Below are positions 16,868 to 28,200 of a DNA stretch of 39,357 nt, piece after piece (the first letter of the stretch is position 1; the number at the start of each line of letters is the position of its first letter). The stretch comes from Saprospiraceae bacterium (GTDB lineage Bacteria; Bacteroidota; Bacteroidia; Chitinophagales; Saprospiraceae). The notes under the pieces are model-generated. The model saw only the letters and a list, made by a program, of their open reading frames with translations. It was not told the DNA's origin and made no database searches. The DNA is taken from NCBI GenBank assembly GCA_026996805.1, contig JALWKB010000181.1, forward strand, positions 1-39,357. The letters run 5' to 3'. Made by a program: the position numbers and the translations under genes.

Positions 16868-19489
16868 ATGATAAAGGCAATTATGACGAGGTGTTTATCA
16901 GTGAATGGTTTAATTGTTTTGCTCTCTATCCTCTTGCAGGGTAATGTCGAAGCACAAAATGTGCATTGGCATACTTTGCACAAGGAGTATAACGAGGGCG
17001 CTGTAATTTATCGAAACTCGGAACTTGTTGATACTGCTATCTGGTTTGACATCGAGTTGAAGTCCATCTATTACAATCCACACCTCCTCATAGAAAATCT
17101 ATCCTGTGGCGAAGATTTAATGCTTGAAATCTTTGACTCGGCGCCAACAAATAGCAAAATTCCGACGCCTATTCGTTCAAGAAATCTGAAAAGAGGTGCA
17201 ACACAAATATCACTAAAGGGGCTCGTGCCGGATCGTCGGTATTTCCTTCGCATATACAGTAGTAGGGAGGGCGTAGGGCGTTTTAAATTTTTCTATGGAG
17301 GTGCGTATTATGCCGTACCTTGTCATCAGGAGGTAAACACCCATAGTGCCGAGCGCACCCCTGCCGTGATCGTGCTAAAGCAGTATGAGCAGGAGCGCTG
17401 TATTGACGACTGCACGGAGTATTGTCGGCGTCAAGTACCGCGTTTTCGCAGTGCGTTCATCTCCCGTAAGATCAAGCATTATGTGATACGCTCACCACTG
17501 CCGGGAGAATTGGTCCGGGTTTCCCTCAGCTCGGCGGATCTGGTGTATCTCGAGCTGTGGGGAGTGGAGCGTTCGACGGGACGTACCTACAAGATCGCCG
17601 GCCAATCCAATCGCTTTGGGGACATTGACCTGCGATATGTACCCATACATGCGTTTGGGGAGTTGTATATTTCCGTGTATGGGCTTTCGTATGAAATCGT
17701 GCACTATCGCCTATGTGTAGAGTACTTGCCCTTCAGGAACAGCTGTGTGGATTACGACATGCCCGGCGACAGCTTGATGGTCGTCGCTACATCGATGGGG
17801 TCGCCACCTGAAGGGCCTTTTGTGCCGGGAGAGATCATCACGTTTAAATACGTCTTACAGCGGTGGGTGCCGGTGCGCGACAACTGGCCACATACTTTTG
17901 CTGTAACTCTTGGTGGTCCATGGGGTGTGTATACCGATACGACGGACAATCCCTTTGCCGAGGTAATTGAGCGCGTCAATAGGAAGCAGGGATACGCATG
18001 GGTCGACAGCGATACTTTAGATATCTTTCAGTACGACATACCTGTGCGTTTTGTGGGACGCGGATTGTATCCCTTGGCGGAGACATTGCCTTATGATGAG
18101 GAGTTTTCTATGGGATGGGGCATACGCCCGAAGTACAGCGTCTTTCGCGCAGATTCTCCACTGGTGGAGCTGATGTTCCAGCTAAAGGTGCCCGACTCGC
18201 TGGATTGTGTCGACAGCATTGGAGCGGGACTGCAAGTGCGCATTTTTACGGACTACCAAACGGGTAGCTATAGTGTGGGTGGATGTACGGACAATGTACT
18301 GGAAAAGTCTTTTGTCATCAAGTGTTGTCCCTCTGGGGATACCCTCTATGCCCTTGTCGATGATGTATGCCGTGGCGATAGCTTGGAAGTTCGGGTTCAT
18401 CACGGTGGGCTGGACACGCCGATCTATGTGCGAAAATACAGGATGGATGGAACGTTTACCACCTATCGTGTAGATAGTGCCTCTTTACACATACCGGTGG
18501 AGCCGGGAGATTGGGATGCGGAGAACTATGGACGGGTAGCGGTGTTTTCCGCTTCGCCCCTGGCGCGTGCATGTCGAGACACCCTTTGGTACAGCTATCG
18601 CGTGTGGGAACCCCCTGCCATTGAAGTGGTAGATACTGTGGAACGATGTATAGGCGATACCATAGTGCTGGAGCAGCTGTTAGTGCAAAATGAAGAGGCT
18701 TTTGTAGCGGGATTTGCAGCATCGGAGAAGGGCGTAGTGCAATGGAAGGGCAGTGGTGTGCAAATCGATGACGCAGGGAATAGAGGCATCGTACAAAGAG
18801 CAGAGGGCTATCTCGTAGTAGAGCGCAGTGATGCGAAGGGATGTCGAAGTACAGATACCGTACAGGTCGTGGGGCACGCCTCTCAGGTGCGCTATGCTGG
18901 TTTACAGGAAGAATATCGCATCTGTCGCGGCACTCGCACCATCGATCTACATTGGAAGGCTTCGGATCAACCGCAGTGGCAGCTCCCCGATGGATCGGTC
19001 GTCGGCGGTGAAAAGCTGTCGGCATCGGAGCCCGGCCAATATCGATTGATCTTGGTCGACAGGAGAGGTTGTAAGGCAGCCCGATCGTTTCGCGTTATCA
19101 ATGCCAATATTCCCGATACGGTATGGCTTGATCCGTGCACGATCGATGAGGGCGAAATCCATCGCCTGGTTCGCACCGCTGAGTCATCGGGCGACTCGTG
19201 TGTTCCGAACAAGGTGTATCGGGTTCGGGAAGATGTCGATTGCAATAGGACATGTCGGCAAAAGCTGCGGTTGCTTCCCAATCCCGTGCAACAGCAGGTT
19301 CATTTGCTCAGCCTCTTTGACGAAGCGGTGGAATACCTAGTGTACGACGACCATTGGCGCATCTACAAGACGGGTGTATTGTATCCCGGTGTCAATCGGT
19401 TGGACGTACCGCGTGTATCGGCAAATCTCTACGTGTATATACGTACACGGCAATGTCAAGTAGTCAAAAAACTCACAGTCATAAAATAA
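16868..19489 (+). CDS. Large secreted T9SS-sorted adhesin-like protein
   Basis: An 873-aa exported protein. Its start MIKAIMTRCLSVNGLIVLLSILLQGNVEAQ is a signal peptide. Residues about 55-140 (ELKSIYYNPHLLIENLSCG ... RRYFLRIYSSREGVGRFKF) resemble a pre-peptidase C-terminal (PPC)-like beta domain. The middle is Cys-containing beta-rich sequence of Ig/PKD-like character (CCPSGDTLYALVDDVCRGD, VVDTVERCIGDTIVLEQ). The C-terminus, LRLLPNPVQQQVHLLSLFDE ... NRLDVPRVSANLYVYI ... VVKKLTVIK, is a T9SS type A sorting domain, so it should end up on the cell surface. No enzyme motif is seen. It is the first gene of the locus; the next ATG follows 7 nt after its stop. Confidence 0.75.
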   Translation: MIKAIMTRCLSVNGLIVLLSILLQGNVEAQNVHWHTLHKEYNEGAVIYRNSELVDTAIWFDIELKSIYYNPHLLIENLSCGEDLMLEIFDSAPTNSKIPTPIRSRNLKRGATQISLKGLVPDRRYFLRIYSSREGVGRFKFFYGGAYYAVPCHQEVNTHSAERTPAVIVLKQYEQERCIDDCTEYCRRQVPRFRSAFISRKIKHYVIRSPLPGELVRVSLSSADLVYLELWGVERSTGRTYKIAGQSNRFGDIDLRYVPIHAFGELYISVYGLSYEIVHYRLCVEYLPFRNSCVDYDMPGDSLMVVATSMGSPPEGPFVPGEIITFKYVLQRWVPVRDNWPHTFAVTLGGPWGVYTDTTDNPFAEVIERVNRKQGYAWVDSDTLDIFQYDIPVRFVGRGLYPLAETLPYDEEFSMGWGIRPKYSVFRADSPLVELMFQLKVPDSLDCVDSIGAGLQVRIFTDYQTGSYSVGGCTDNVLEKSFVIKCCPSGDTLYALVDDVCRGDSLEVRVHHGGLDTPIYVRKYRMDGTFTTYRVDSASLHIPVEPGDWDAENYGRVAVFSASPLARACRDTLWYSYRVWEPPAIEVVDTVERCIGDTIVLEQLLVQNEEAFVAGFAASEKGVVQWKGSGVQIDDAGNRGIVQRAEGYLVVERSDAKGCRSTDTVQVVGHASQVRYAGLQEEYRICRGTRTIDLHWKASDQPQWQLPDGSVVGGEKLSASEPGQYRLILVDRRGCKAARSFRVINANIPDTVWLDPCTIDEGEIHRLVRTAESSGDSCVPNKVYRVREDVDCNRTCRQKLRLLPNPVQQQVHLLSLFDEAVEYLVYDDHWRIYKTGVLYPGVNRLDVPRVSANLYVYIRTRQCQVVKKLTVIK

Positions 19490-19496
19490 CGGAGTT

Positions 19497-20705
19497 ATGA
19501 AAAGACAACAGATTATCAGTGCACTGCTCCAGGTGGTAATGATGACTTACTTTCCGCTTGCCCTTTTTGCCCAGATAGAAGTGGGGAAAAACAACAACGT
19601 GGGCATCCGCATGCCTGAGCAACCCCGGGTGACGCTGAGTCTGGATAATAGAGAGGGTAGTAATTCTAAAAACTTAATTAACATTGAATGCAATGCCAAG
19701 CATCTACACTACAAGATTAATCGCACTAGAGATACATTATATAACATCCGTTTGAAGAGTTTTAGCAATGTAAAGTACGGCACTTCATATTTGTACAACA
19801 TTTCAGGTAAGCTTTATGATACAGCTGGCCGAAACACTTCATGGCATGTAAGAAGATATCGTTTAGGAATACATAATGAAGTTCGAGTTTTTGGTTTAAA
19901 TGAAAGTTATCCTTATATTATTACATCCAATAGTGTAATGCGGTATTTTGGCATGCGTAATTGGATGTTTCTTTATGGTAATCCTAATATTATTCAATAT
20001 CGCCAAGAGGTGTTTGGTATAACCAATTTTTTACATACACACAGAGGAAAACCAAATATCGCAATTGGTTTTAATAATCATGTACGATCATCTCCACCCA
20101 ATACACCTAAAAATCATTACGGAATTTACAACAGTCTCATTACGAGGGTTTCCTATGATACGTTACCCGGAACAGCTCCAGTAGCCCTCTATTCCGAAAT
20201 AGTAAGTGGTGGTGGGGAGTATGGTGGTCGCCGCTATGCGGGCTATTTTGTCGGCGATGTCAAAATCGAAAATACCCTCTATGTCGACAACATCCAATTG
20301 ATCAGTGATCAGCGGCTCAAGCGCAATATCGCAGATATCCCCAACGCATTGAGCATCATCCAGAGCCTTCATCCCGTGAGCTTCTTCTATGTCGATAGCA
20401 TCTCCTACCGACACTACTTTCCCCAAGGTAAACAATACGGGTTGATCGCCCAGGAAGTGGAAAATGTCGTGCCCGAACTGGTCGACAATGCCGTGTTTGT
20501 CCATAGCTTGCGTGAAGTGGATGTGGTCGACAGCACTGGTGCAGTAGTCGACTTTGCCTACGAACGCGACCCAGATGTGCACTACAAATCCCTCAACTAC
20601 GTCCAGCTGATCCCGCTGCTGATCAAGGCCATTCAGGAACAACAACAACAAATAGACTCCCTCAAGGCGCAAGTCCAACAGCTCAGACAACAACTAAAGA
20701 AGTAA
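19497..20705 (+). CDS. Exported protein with C-terminal peptidase S74 (endosialidase chaperone) domain
   Basis: A 402-aa protein with an N-terminal signal (LLQVVMMTYFPLALFAQ) and a C-terminal intramolecular chaperone domain: SDQRLKRNIADIPNALSIIQSLHPVSF, QYGLIAQEVENVVPELV, YKSLNYVQLIPLLIKAIQEQQQQIDSLKAQVQQLRQQLKK. In known S74 proteins this domain trimerises a beta-helical or fibrous stalk and cleaves itself off at the Ser just before the Asp-Gln-Arg-Leu motif; that Ser is present here. The final 25 residues form a coiled coil. Bases about 19,650-20,150, coding for the central stalk, are far more AT-rich than the ends, suggesting that the passenger part was exchanged. Within this locus it is a candidate surface fibre or tip protein. 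Next gene after 4 nt. Confidence 0.85.
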   Translation: MKRQQIISALLQVVMMTYFPLALFAQIEVGKNNNVGIRMPEQPRVTLSLDNREGSNSKNLINIECNAKHLHYKINRTRDTLYNIRLKSFSNVKYGTSYLYNISGKLYDTAGRNTSWHVRRYRLGIHNEVRVFGLNESYPYIITSNSVMRYFGMRNWMFLYGNPNIIQYRQEVFGITNFLHTHRGKPNIAIGFNNHVRSSPPNTPKNHYGIYNSLITRVSYDTLPGTAPVALYSEIVSGGGEYGGRRYAGYFVGDVKIENTLYVDNIQLISDQRLKRNIADIPNALSIIQSLHPVSFFYVDSISYRHYFPQGKQYGLIAQEVENVVPELVDNAVFVHSLREVDVVDSTGAVVDFAYERDPDVHYKSLNYVQLIPLLIKAIQEQQQQIDSLKAQVQQLRQQLKK

Positions 20706-20709
20706 TACA

Positions 20710-21579
20710 ATGCTGCGCCTCTACTGTTTTGCGCTCGTGGTATCGATCGCCCTCGGCCATCTGTATGGTCAGGAACAATACGCCCATCTGGTGCTCAATA
20801 ATCCACAGGATAAGTACATCCGCCTGAGAGCGACGAGCTTTATAAAGTACGGCGTGGTCAATACCGACGATGGTCAAGAGCACTTTCTGCGATTTTTTCA
20901 TGTGCCACCGGACAGCATTGCCTATGTCAAAGCCAAACTCAGCCCCCTGACGGACAACGATGTGCTCATGGCTCTTTACGATCCCAGCTCCGATGGATAT
21001 TATGGATTTTGGTTTCGCAACGACTCGTGCTATTACTACCACGATCAGACCTTCCATTTCATGCATCTCTATACCCTCAACGATACGTTTGAAATCGTGC
21101 GGTGTGGGCGGGACTATTCTTACAGGAAAAACGGTACGGAAGACTTCGTCTTCACCAGGCCCGTACAGGATCCCATGGAAGTGATCGTGCGCAACACCTT
21201 TGCCAATCATGCCATAGGCTATATCGAATACGGCTTTTTGGATACTTGCTCGATTTCCACGGTCCAAACGTCGAATTTTTATGAGCTAAACATCCTTCCA
21301 AGTGGTTCTTATGCGATTGTTACAGGTGATACCCTGTACTTTCGGGTAACGACATCTTATCAGGTAGTGCCCGGCAAGAGCGAGTATCTGTATTGGACTT
21401 TGTACGACCATATGCATTATGAAATTGCCACCGACTCGATAAAAAACAGCTACGGAAGTAATATCTATGCCATCGATTTGACGCCGTATAGCCTGGATGG
21501 CAATGTACTGTACGAGCTCGAGGTCTACCATTTAAACAAGGAACGTACCTATCTCTTTCGATTCAAGATATTAAAGTGA
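20710..21579 (+). CDS. Hypothetical exported protein
   Basis: A 289-aa protein with a signal peptide (MLRLYCFALVVSIALGHLYGQ) and a beta-rich body with many aromatic residues (FWFRNDSCYYYHDQTFHF, DTFEIVRCGRDYSYRKNGTEDFVF). It looks like two beta-sandwich modules; the first could be a lectin-like sandwich, since the FEIVRCG...YRKNG pattern is common there, but I cannot name a family. The second half (SYAIVTGDTLYFRVTTSYQVV ... YELEVYHLNKERTYLFRF) looks like a gliding/adhesin beta module without the PNP motif of T9SS domains. It sits tightly between the S74 protein and the lipoprotein gene, so it is likely part of the same envelope machinery. The TGA stop overlaps the next ATG by one base. Confidence 0.7.
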   Translation: MLRLYCFALVVSIALGHLYGQEQYAHLVLNNPQDKYIRLRATSFIKYGVVNTDDGQEHFLRFFHVPPDSIAYVKAKLSPLTDNDVLMALYDPSSDGYYGFWFRNDSCYYYHDQTFHFMHLYTLNDTFEIVRCGRDYSYRKNGTEDFVFTRPVQDPMEVIVRNTFANHAIGYIEYGFLDTCSISTVQTSNFYELNILPSGSYAIVTGDTLYFRVTTSYQVVPGKSEYLYWTLYDHMHYEIATDSIKNSYGSNIYAIDLTPYSLDGNVLYELEVYHLNKERTYLFRFKILK

Positions 21580-22217
21580 TGCGCATGAGGGGTATGGTGT
21601 GCGTCTACATATCGACCTTGATATGGGCCTGTACGGTACAACCAAAGCCGACGCAGAGGACGCAGAGGGCCATGGGACCGATGCGAGAATGTGGCTTGGA
21701 GGTGGCTCTCGAACCTGTCGAGGTGATGGATTATCGCAACGATTCAACGGCAGCCAACGAAATGAAAGTATCGCGTGTGCTGAGTCAAAATGGCTTTATC
21801 GGGGTAGCGCGCTACAAGCCATCGGTGTATATGGCTTATCTCCAACATGGGCGGTTGCCGGCGGATCGGGATTCGCTGCGGCGATTGATGGAATCGTTTG
21901 AGGACAACATTTATATGGAAGTATTGCTCCCTCGTGCGCTTGTAGCGGATTTATATCCCGAGCCATATCTGCGGAGATCTTTTACACTATGGCAAGAAGG
22001 CGCTGCAGTTATGCCTTCTATGGTGCACGTAGAGTCTACCATGAACCTTACGCCGTACCATTTAATACATCTGATGTTTCCGCGGCGTGTACACAATCCG
22101 GAGTACTACATACTGACAATCAGTGGTAAATACTTCGCTGCGGCAGCAAATTTTAATGAAATCGATGAGGGTTGTCTTTTAAAAAAGTTGCAAACGAGTA
22201 AAGCGTTAGGCATATGA
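21579..22217 (+). CDS. Hypothetical lipoprotein
   Basis: A 212-aa protein from ATG 21579 (the track's GTG 21576 adds one residue). The N-terminus MRMRGMVCVYISTLIWACTV ends in a lipobox-like WAC, predicting a lipidated envelope protein. The body has DSTAANEMKVSRVLSQNGFIGVARYKPSVYMAYL, ESFEDNIYMEVLLPRALV, and a Phe/Tyr-rich end (EYYILTISGKYFAAAANF). I do not recognise a family. The start overlaps the previous stop by one base and the stop overlaps the RHS-A start (ATGA), so it should be translationally coupled to RHS-A. A role as an anchor or partner of the RHS proteins is inference only. Confidence 0.7.
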   Translation: MRMRGMVCVYISTLIWACTVQPKPTQRTQRAMGPMRECGLEVALEPVEVMDYRNDSTAANEMKVSRVLSQNGFIGVARYKPSVYMAYLQHGRLPADRDSLRRLMESFEDNIYMEVLLPRALVADLYPEPYLRRSFTLWQEGAAVMPSMVHVESTMNLTPYHLIHLMFPRRVHNPEYYILTISGKYFAAAANFNEIDEGCLLKKLQTSKALGI

Positions 22218-25200
22218 TGTTGAACAAGAGCGGGAGGCGTCGGGCAGCAGCATTGCTCACTTTGGTGATGGCCATTGACGTGTTATCGCCTGTACTCAGC
22301 TATGGGGCAACGTCGGGGCCCCAACAGCCGGAATTTGCGAGTTTTACCCCTGTCGATGTCACCGACATGGTGGATCCCTTCACGGGGGATTTGAAGTACA
22401 GCATACCGCTGCTGACAGTGCCCGGCATCAATGGCTTTGACTATCCCATCAATTTGTTTTACAACCCGCCGACCAATATGGAAGAAGAGGCCAGCTTTGT
22501 GGGGTATGGCTGGAATCTCGGCATAGGCGCTATCACGCGGATGGTCGACGTCATCCCCGATGACTTTGCTGGTGACGAGCTGAGAGAGAGGACCGATATG
22601 CGCAAGGATTGGACGGTGGGCTATATGGCTACTGTCAGTGCCGGCGACATAGAGGTGTTGGGGTTGGAGCTGGAAAAACTGCACTTGCAGGCCAACGTAG
22701 CGCTTACAGGAGTGTTTAGTTACAACAATCACCTGGGGTTTGGCGTGCGCTTTGCACTGAGCAATTCCATAGGAGCTTCGATTTTTGCGCCCGAAAAGAA
22801 GGAATATTACCCCAAAATTGGGCTCAATGCCGTCAGTGAGATCAGTGCGAGCAATCTCGATGGTACTTCGTGGAATGCCAACCTCTCCCTCTCTGCTCGA
22901 AAAAATATGTACAAGCTCGGTCTGGGCTATAGTAAGAGCTATCTGTCGTCGCGCGGCATAGTAGACTCCTACTTCGATTGGGCGCATCCCGACAAGCATT
23001 GGGCTGCACTGCGCGTGATGTACACCACGCGCCCGTTGAGTTTTCCCTTCATCGCGCAGGAGTACACGGGCTTCAATATACAGCTCAGTAATAAGGCTGG
23101 CGTCGAGTTGCCCATACCGACCACGATCGGTGCCCAAATAGGTGGGTTCTATCGGGAGACGAAGTTGAAGTACAAAAACCAGTGGGTGCGCTATCCCCTC
23201 TTTGGCTCGATGTACTTGGAGCGCGCTGGCCGCCACGACAATGCCATCTACGATTACAAGTCGGAAAAGGAAGCCATGTTGCGCGCCAATCAGCTCAACT
23301 TAGGAGCGCCCTTTGCTGCGCCCGACATGTTTGTCGTCTCGGCTCAGGGATTGAGTGGCACCTTCGCCGGCTATCGAGGGGATGTGGGCGTGTACTACGA
23401 CAATGCACGCACGTCGTCTTCGAGTGGAGTGACGGTATCGATCGAAGGGGCGGGGGGCGCCTATGCCAAGGTAGGGCTTGACGTCGAGGTCGCCCATACG
23501 GTCAGCGACAACAATGCGAAGAGCTCCAAACTGGCTAAAACGCTCAGCTTCGGCTTTAAGGGCAACACCGAGCAGACCGTCTACGAGCCCTTTGCGTTTA
23601 AGTTTTTGTTTGAACCCACCGGCGAGCTGGTCGACTTCCAAAGCGGTAAAAATCCCGAAATACCGTACAACAAGATACGGTATACCTACATGGGATACGA
23701 CAAGCCCGTGTCGCTGCGCAAGTCGAAGGGCACGTCGATTGAAATCTTTGGCAAGAAGATCCATCCCAATCCGAAGCTGTCCGATGAGGTGGTGGATGTC
23801 GATCTCAAGCCGGTCTCAATAGGGGAGGGCAAGCGGGGAGCGCGCATACCGCGCAGCAAGCTCATCGAACATTACACCAATGCCGAGCTGAAAAAGATGG
23901 GCGGCAGGCTCCTCCCCGAAATGCGCGTGCGCACCTTTCAGATGTACTTCGACACGGTCTTTCCCTACACGGCATATGTGGTACCCGATTCGACCATTGC
24001 GCTGCGCCACTTTGGGGACAAAAAACTCTCTGCCTTTGCGGTGGTGGATGAAATGGGCAAGCGCTGGAATTTTGGCCTTCCCGTCGTCAATTACGTCGAG
24101 CGCGATGTGCAGTTCAGCTTTTGGGATGCCGATGCCGCCAACAATTGCCGCAAGGTGGTCACCAACATCGTGGCCAACCCCGAAGACGGCTGTGCAAGCC
24201 GCCGCATCGATTACAAGATGAGTGAAAAGGGCGTACAGCGATCGCGGGATTTTCTCAACATACGCGAGACTCCTGCCTATGCCAAGAGCTTCTTGTTGAC
24301 CTCCATCCTCGGCCCCAATTACGTCGATATCAACGACAACGGTCCCGACTATGCCGACAAGGGCAATTGGATACGCTTTGACTATGTGCGCGTGACCAAC
24401 GATGTCATCAAGTACAAGTGGCGCACGCCCTTCTTCGGTGCCCTCTATCAGAAGGGGAGCAACAGTTTTAAGGAAGATGATCAGGCCTTTTTCAAATACG
24501 GTGAGCGCGAGGTCTATCAAATACGCCAGATCGTCACGCCGACGCACAAGGCCGTGTTTTACTACTCGCCGCGATTGGACAACCTCGGCGCGGTGTGCTG
24601 GCTGCAGGTGCCGCAAGATTTCAACTCGACAAATATACGGCCTGCCCTTTCGGTCAAACTCGACAGCATCGTACTGTACGCGGGCAACGACTACAGCTCC
24701 AACCACTTTGAGAAGATCAAAAAGGTGGGCTTTTGTTACGATTACTCCTCATGGCCGGGCGCGCCCAACGTCGTCCAAGTACAGGGCCAGACCGTCGGCA
24801 AGCTGACCTTGCGCAAGCTGTGGTTTGAAAACTATCAATCCAAGCGGGGAGCCTTTACGCCTTACGAATTTAGTTATTACGAAGGGCCGCAAGCGCCGAG
24901 CTATGATCCCGCCGTGCATGCGCAAGACCGATGGGGGGTGTACTATCCCTTCAGCGACCAATGTGCGCTGGCAAGGGCGCCCTATACGCCGCAGTTTGAT
25001 CGCAAAAAGCCGCCCAAGACCTTCAAAGAGGAGATGGATCGGGCGGCGCGGTGGTACCTGCTCAAGAGTGTGCGATTGCCCTCTGGAGCCATCATTGAGA
25101 TTGAGTACGAGCGCGACGACTACGCTTGGGTAGGGGATCGCGTAGCTGGACAGATGTTTCGAATTGCCGGCTTTAAGGACCCCGACGGGGGCAACACCTC

Positions 25201-28200
25201 ACAGATCGACCGCATCCCCGTCGATGCCGACCTACAAAACGACATCAAGATATACTTCGCCCTCGAAGAGCCCATTGCGGCCAACGATCCGCTGAAGATG
25301 GCGAGGTTGGCGCGCTATTTCGAAGGGCTGTACCACGGCGAAGACGGCAAACAGGTGTTTTTTAAGCTCCAATCCCATCTGTTGGGTCCTGACGATCCCA
25401 CGGTCGAAGATGTCTCGGGCTACGGCTTTTTGGACTCGTACGGTTTTGGCGTGCCCAATGGAGGGAAGCACTACTACGCCTATTTCAAGTTGAAACCCGT
25501 ATCCGTAAAGGTCAAGGGCAAGCATTACCACCCCTTTCTCGTACACGCCTGGCAGAATTTAAAACAGGTCTATCGCAGATTGCTCTTTGACAGGGACTTT
25601 GACGATCCCCAAAAAGAGGAGGAAAAGCTCAAGCTGATATGGGCGGTGATTGAGGCCATCGTGCAGTTTCGCGATGGCATACTGGGCTATTACACCAAGT
25701 GCATAAAAAAGCGGCGCGGTGCGCGGATCGATTTAGATGCCTCGTACGTGCGCCTGTCGACGCCGGATCAGAGGAAATACGGGGGCGGTGTGCGCGTCAA
25801 GAAGATTGCGCTCACCAACGTCGCTCCCGGCTTTGATCCCACACCGCAGTACGGATTTGTCTACGATTACACGACGACGCGTGTCATTGAAGGACCCTCG
25901 GGGAGTACGGTCGACACCATAAGCAGTGGCGTAGCCCTCAACGAGCCCTACATCGGCTCAGAAGAAAACAGCTACAAGTACATTCAGGAGTACGAAGATC
26001 AGCTGCTCAATGGCACGATCGATGGGCTGGTCTTTCAGGAATTTCCCATCCACGAGAGTGTGTTGCCCGCCCCTTCGGTGGGGTATTCCGTGGTGACGGT
26101 GCGCTCGCTGGCCAGCGATTTCAACCTGACGAAATTCCTATCGGGCAACAATGCCCAGGCGAAACACGGCTTTCCCGCCTCTCTTGCTGGCATCGCCTCG
26201 ACGGGGCAAACCGTCTACGAATTTTACACCACAAGGGACTATCCCTTTGTGGTGAGGCAGACGCTCTTGCAGGAGGGCGTTTCGTTTCCGAGGCTGTACA
26301 TTCTGCCCGCCGTGGGATACATCGAGTATAACAAGTACATCGGCACACAGGGCTACGCGATCGAGCTCAACGACATGGCAGGCAAGCTGAAGAGCATCAC
26401 CCACTACGGTCAGAAGAAAAACGGCGATATCGACCCCGTGCCCGTGCGCAAGGTCGAATACAAGTACTACGACCGCGTCGAGGTGTACAACGACGGCATC
26501 GAGAAAAAGGTGCGCAGGCGCCTGGTCAACACGCTGCCCGTGGTGTCCAATCTCTTCGATGGCCATATCGAGAGCAACAACATCAACGGTGCGCTCATCA
26601 ACGAGCACGCTGAGGTCGGCGTGACGCGCCAGCTCTTCGCCAGCCTCAAGCGCAACACCATCCGCGATGTCAATCAGGTCGGCGCGCAGTTCAATGTCGA
26701 TATCAATCCCATCCTCTTTGGCCTGCCGCTGCCCACCCCGACGGTGTATCCCAATGTGAGCTTCTCTTTTACGCAGGCCACCACCATGGTCTTCAATAAA
26801 ATCGTGCGGCGCTCGGGCATCCTCAAAGAAGTCATCATCAAAGATGAGCAGTCTGAAATCGTAGAGGAAAACCTCAAGTTTGACGCCATCACGGGAGCCC
26901 CGCTGCTGCGCACGACGCAAAACGAATTTGACAACCGCGTCTACACCTATACGCCGCCGGCCTACTTCAAGTACTACCCGATGATGCCGGGCTATTACAA
27001 TTGGGGCTATACCATCAAATTTCCCTTTGGGCCGGGCATCGGCACGCCCGACTTGGTGATGCCGTACCACAATCCGTGTAGGGGCGGGGGCTTTGAGAGC
27101 GAGACCTACCGCTTTATCATCCAGCCCCATCCGGATGCACACAGCTTCTTGCGTCCGGGCGCCATCCTGTCGATCGGCATCTACCACCGGGATTACGGCC
27201 GTTGGTTGGAGTATCGGGGTGAAATCGTCGATCGCTCGAAAAACAATCAGACGGACGAAAACTTCGTCGACGTCATCGTGCACACCGATCAGTTTCCGTA
27301 CGACAAGGTCGACAGTGTGCGCTTGCGCATCATCAAGTCCAACTTTGGCAACAAGCTCTCTGCGCCACTGCTGAAGATCACTGCGCTCAAGGATCCTACC
27401 GTGCGGTATTTCCAGCGGGCGGAGACGACGGGTCAGTATAACAACAAGACGTACAATATCGTCTTCATGGACTCGGTGGTCCATGCCGAGGCGTATCTGT
27501 ATTCGGATTTTTGGGATGCTTATCCCTACATGGAGCTGCACAAGGGCCCCATCTACTGGAAGAGTCGTGGCAACAGTCAGCTCAAGACCGTCTACCGCTA
27601 TGTGGCCGATCGGCGCTACGACAATCTACACATCTCCCATCAGGGCATCGTCGACACGATGTCCATCATGATACCCGAGTACCAGCACATCTATACGCCG
27701 AGCATGGTGCGATGGCTGCCGACCAGTGAGATTCGGCGCATCAACGAGATGGGGGTCGTGCTCACCGAAGAAAATGCGCTGGTCAATCAGACGGCGCTGT
27801 TGGACAACTATTTCACCATCAGTGAGCCAGAGGGGGTGGAATACCCGCAGCGCTATCCGGGGCCCGAGCGCATCACGGCCCGCGCGGTCGATGCCGGCTC
27901 CTACGAGATCGCCTTTACCTCTTTTGAAGATTATGAAATGAACCACAAGACCAAGCGCCATCCCAATCTCAAGTCGCTCAAGATCGAAAACCGCTCTCAC
28001 TGGAACTTCCTGCCCATCGTCGAAGTCAATGAGGGCTACGAGGTGTACAACATCGTAGGCTTGGCGGGTTCTCCCGTCAACTACCTCATCACCGACAAGG
28101 ATTGGCCGGGCTATGCTGATCCCAGCTATCGCGCCTTCGAGCTCTACGCTGCCGACGGCGCCGTGATGACAGCCAAGCGCTTCGACCGACAGCACTTTTC

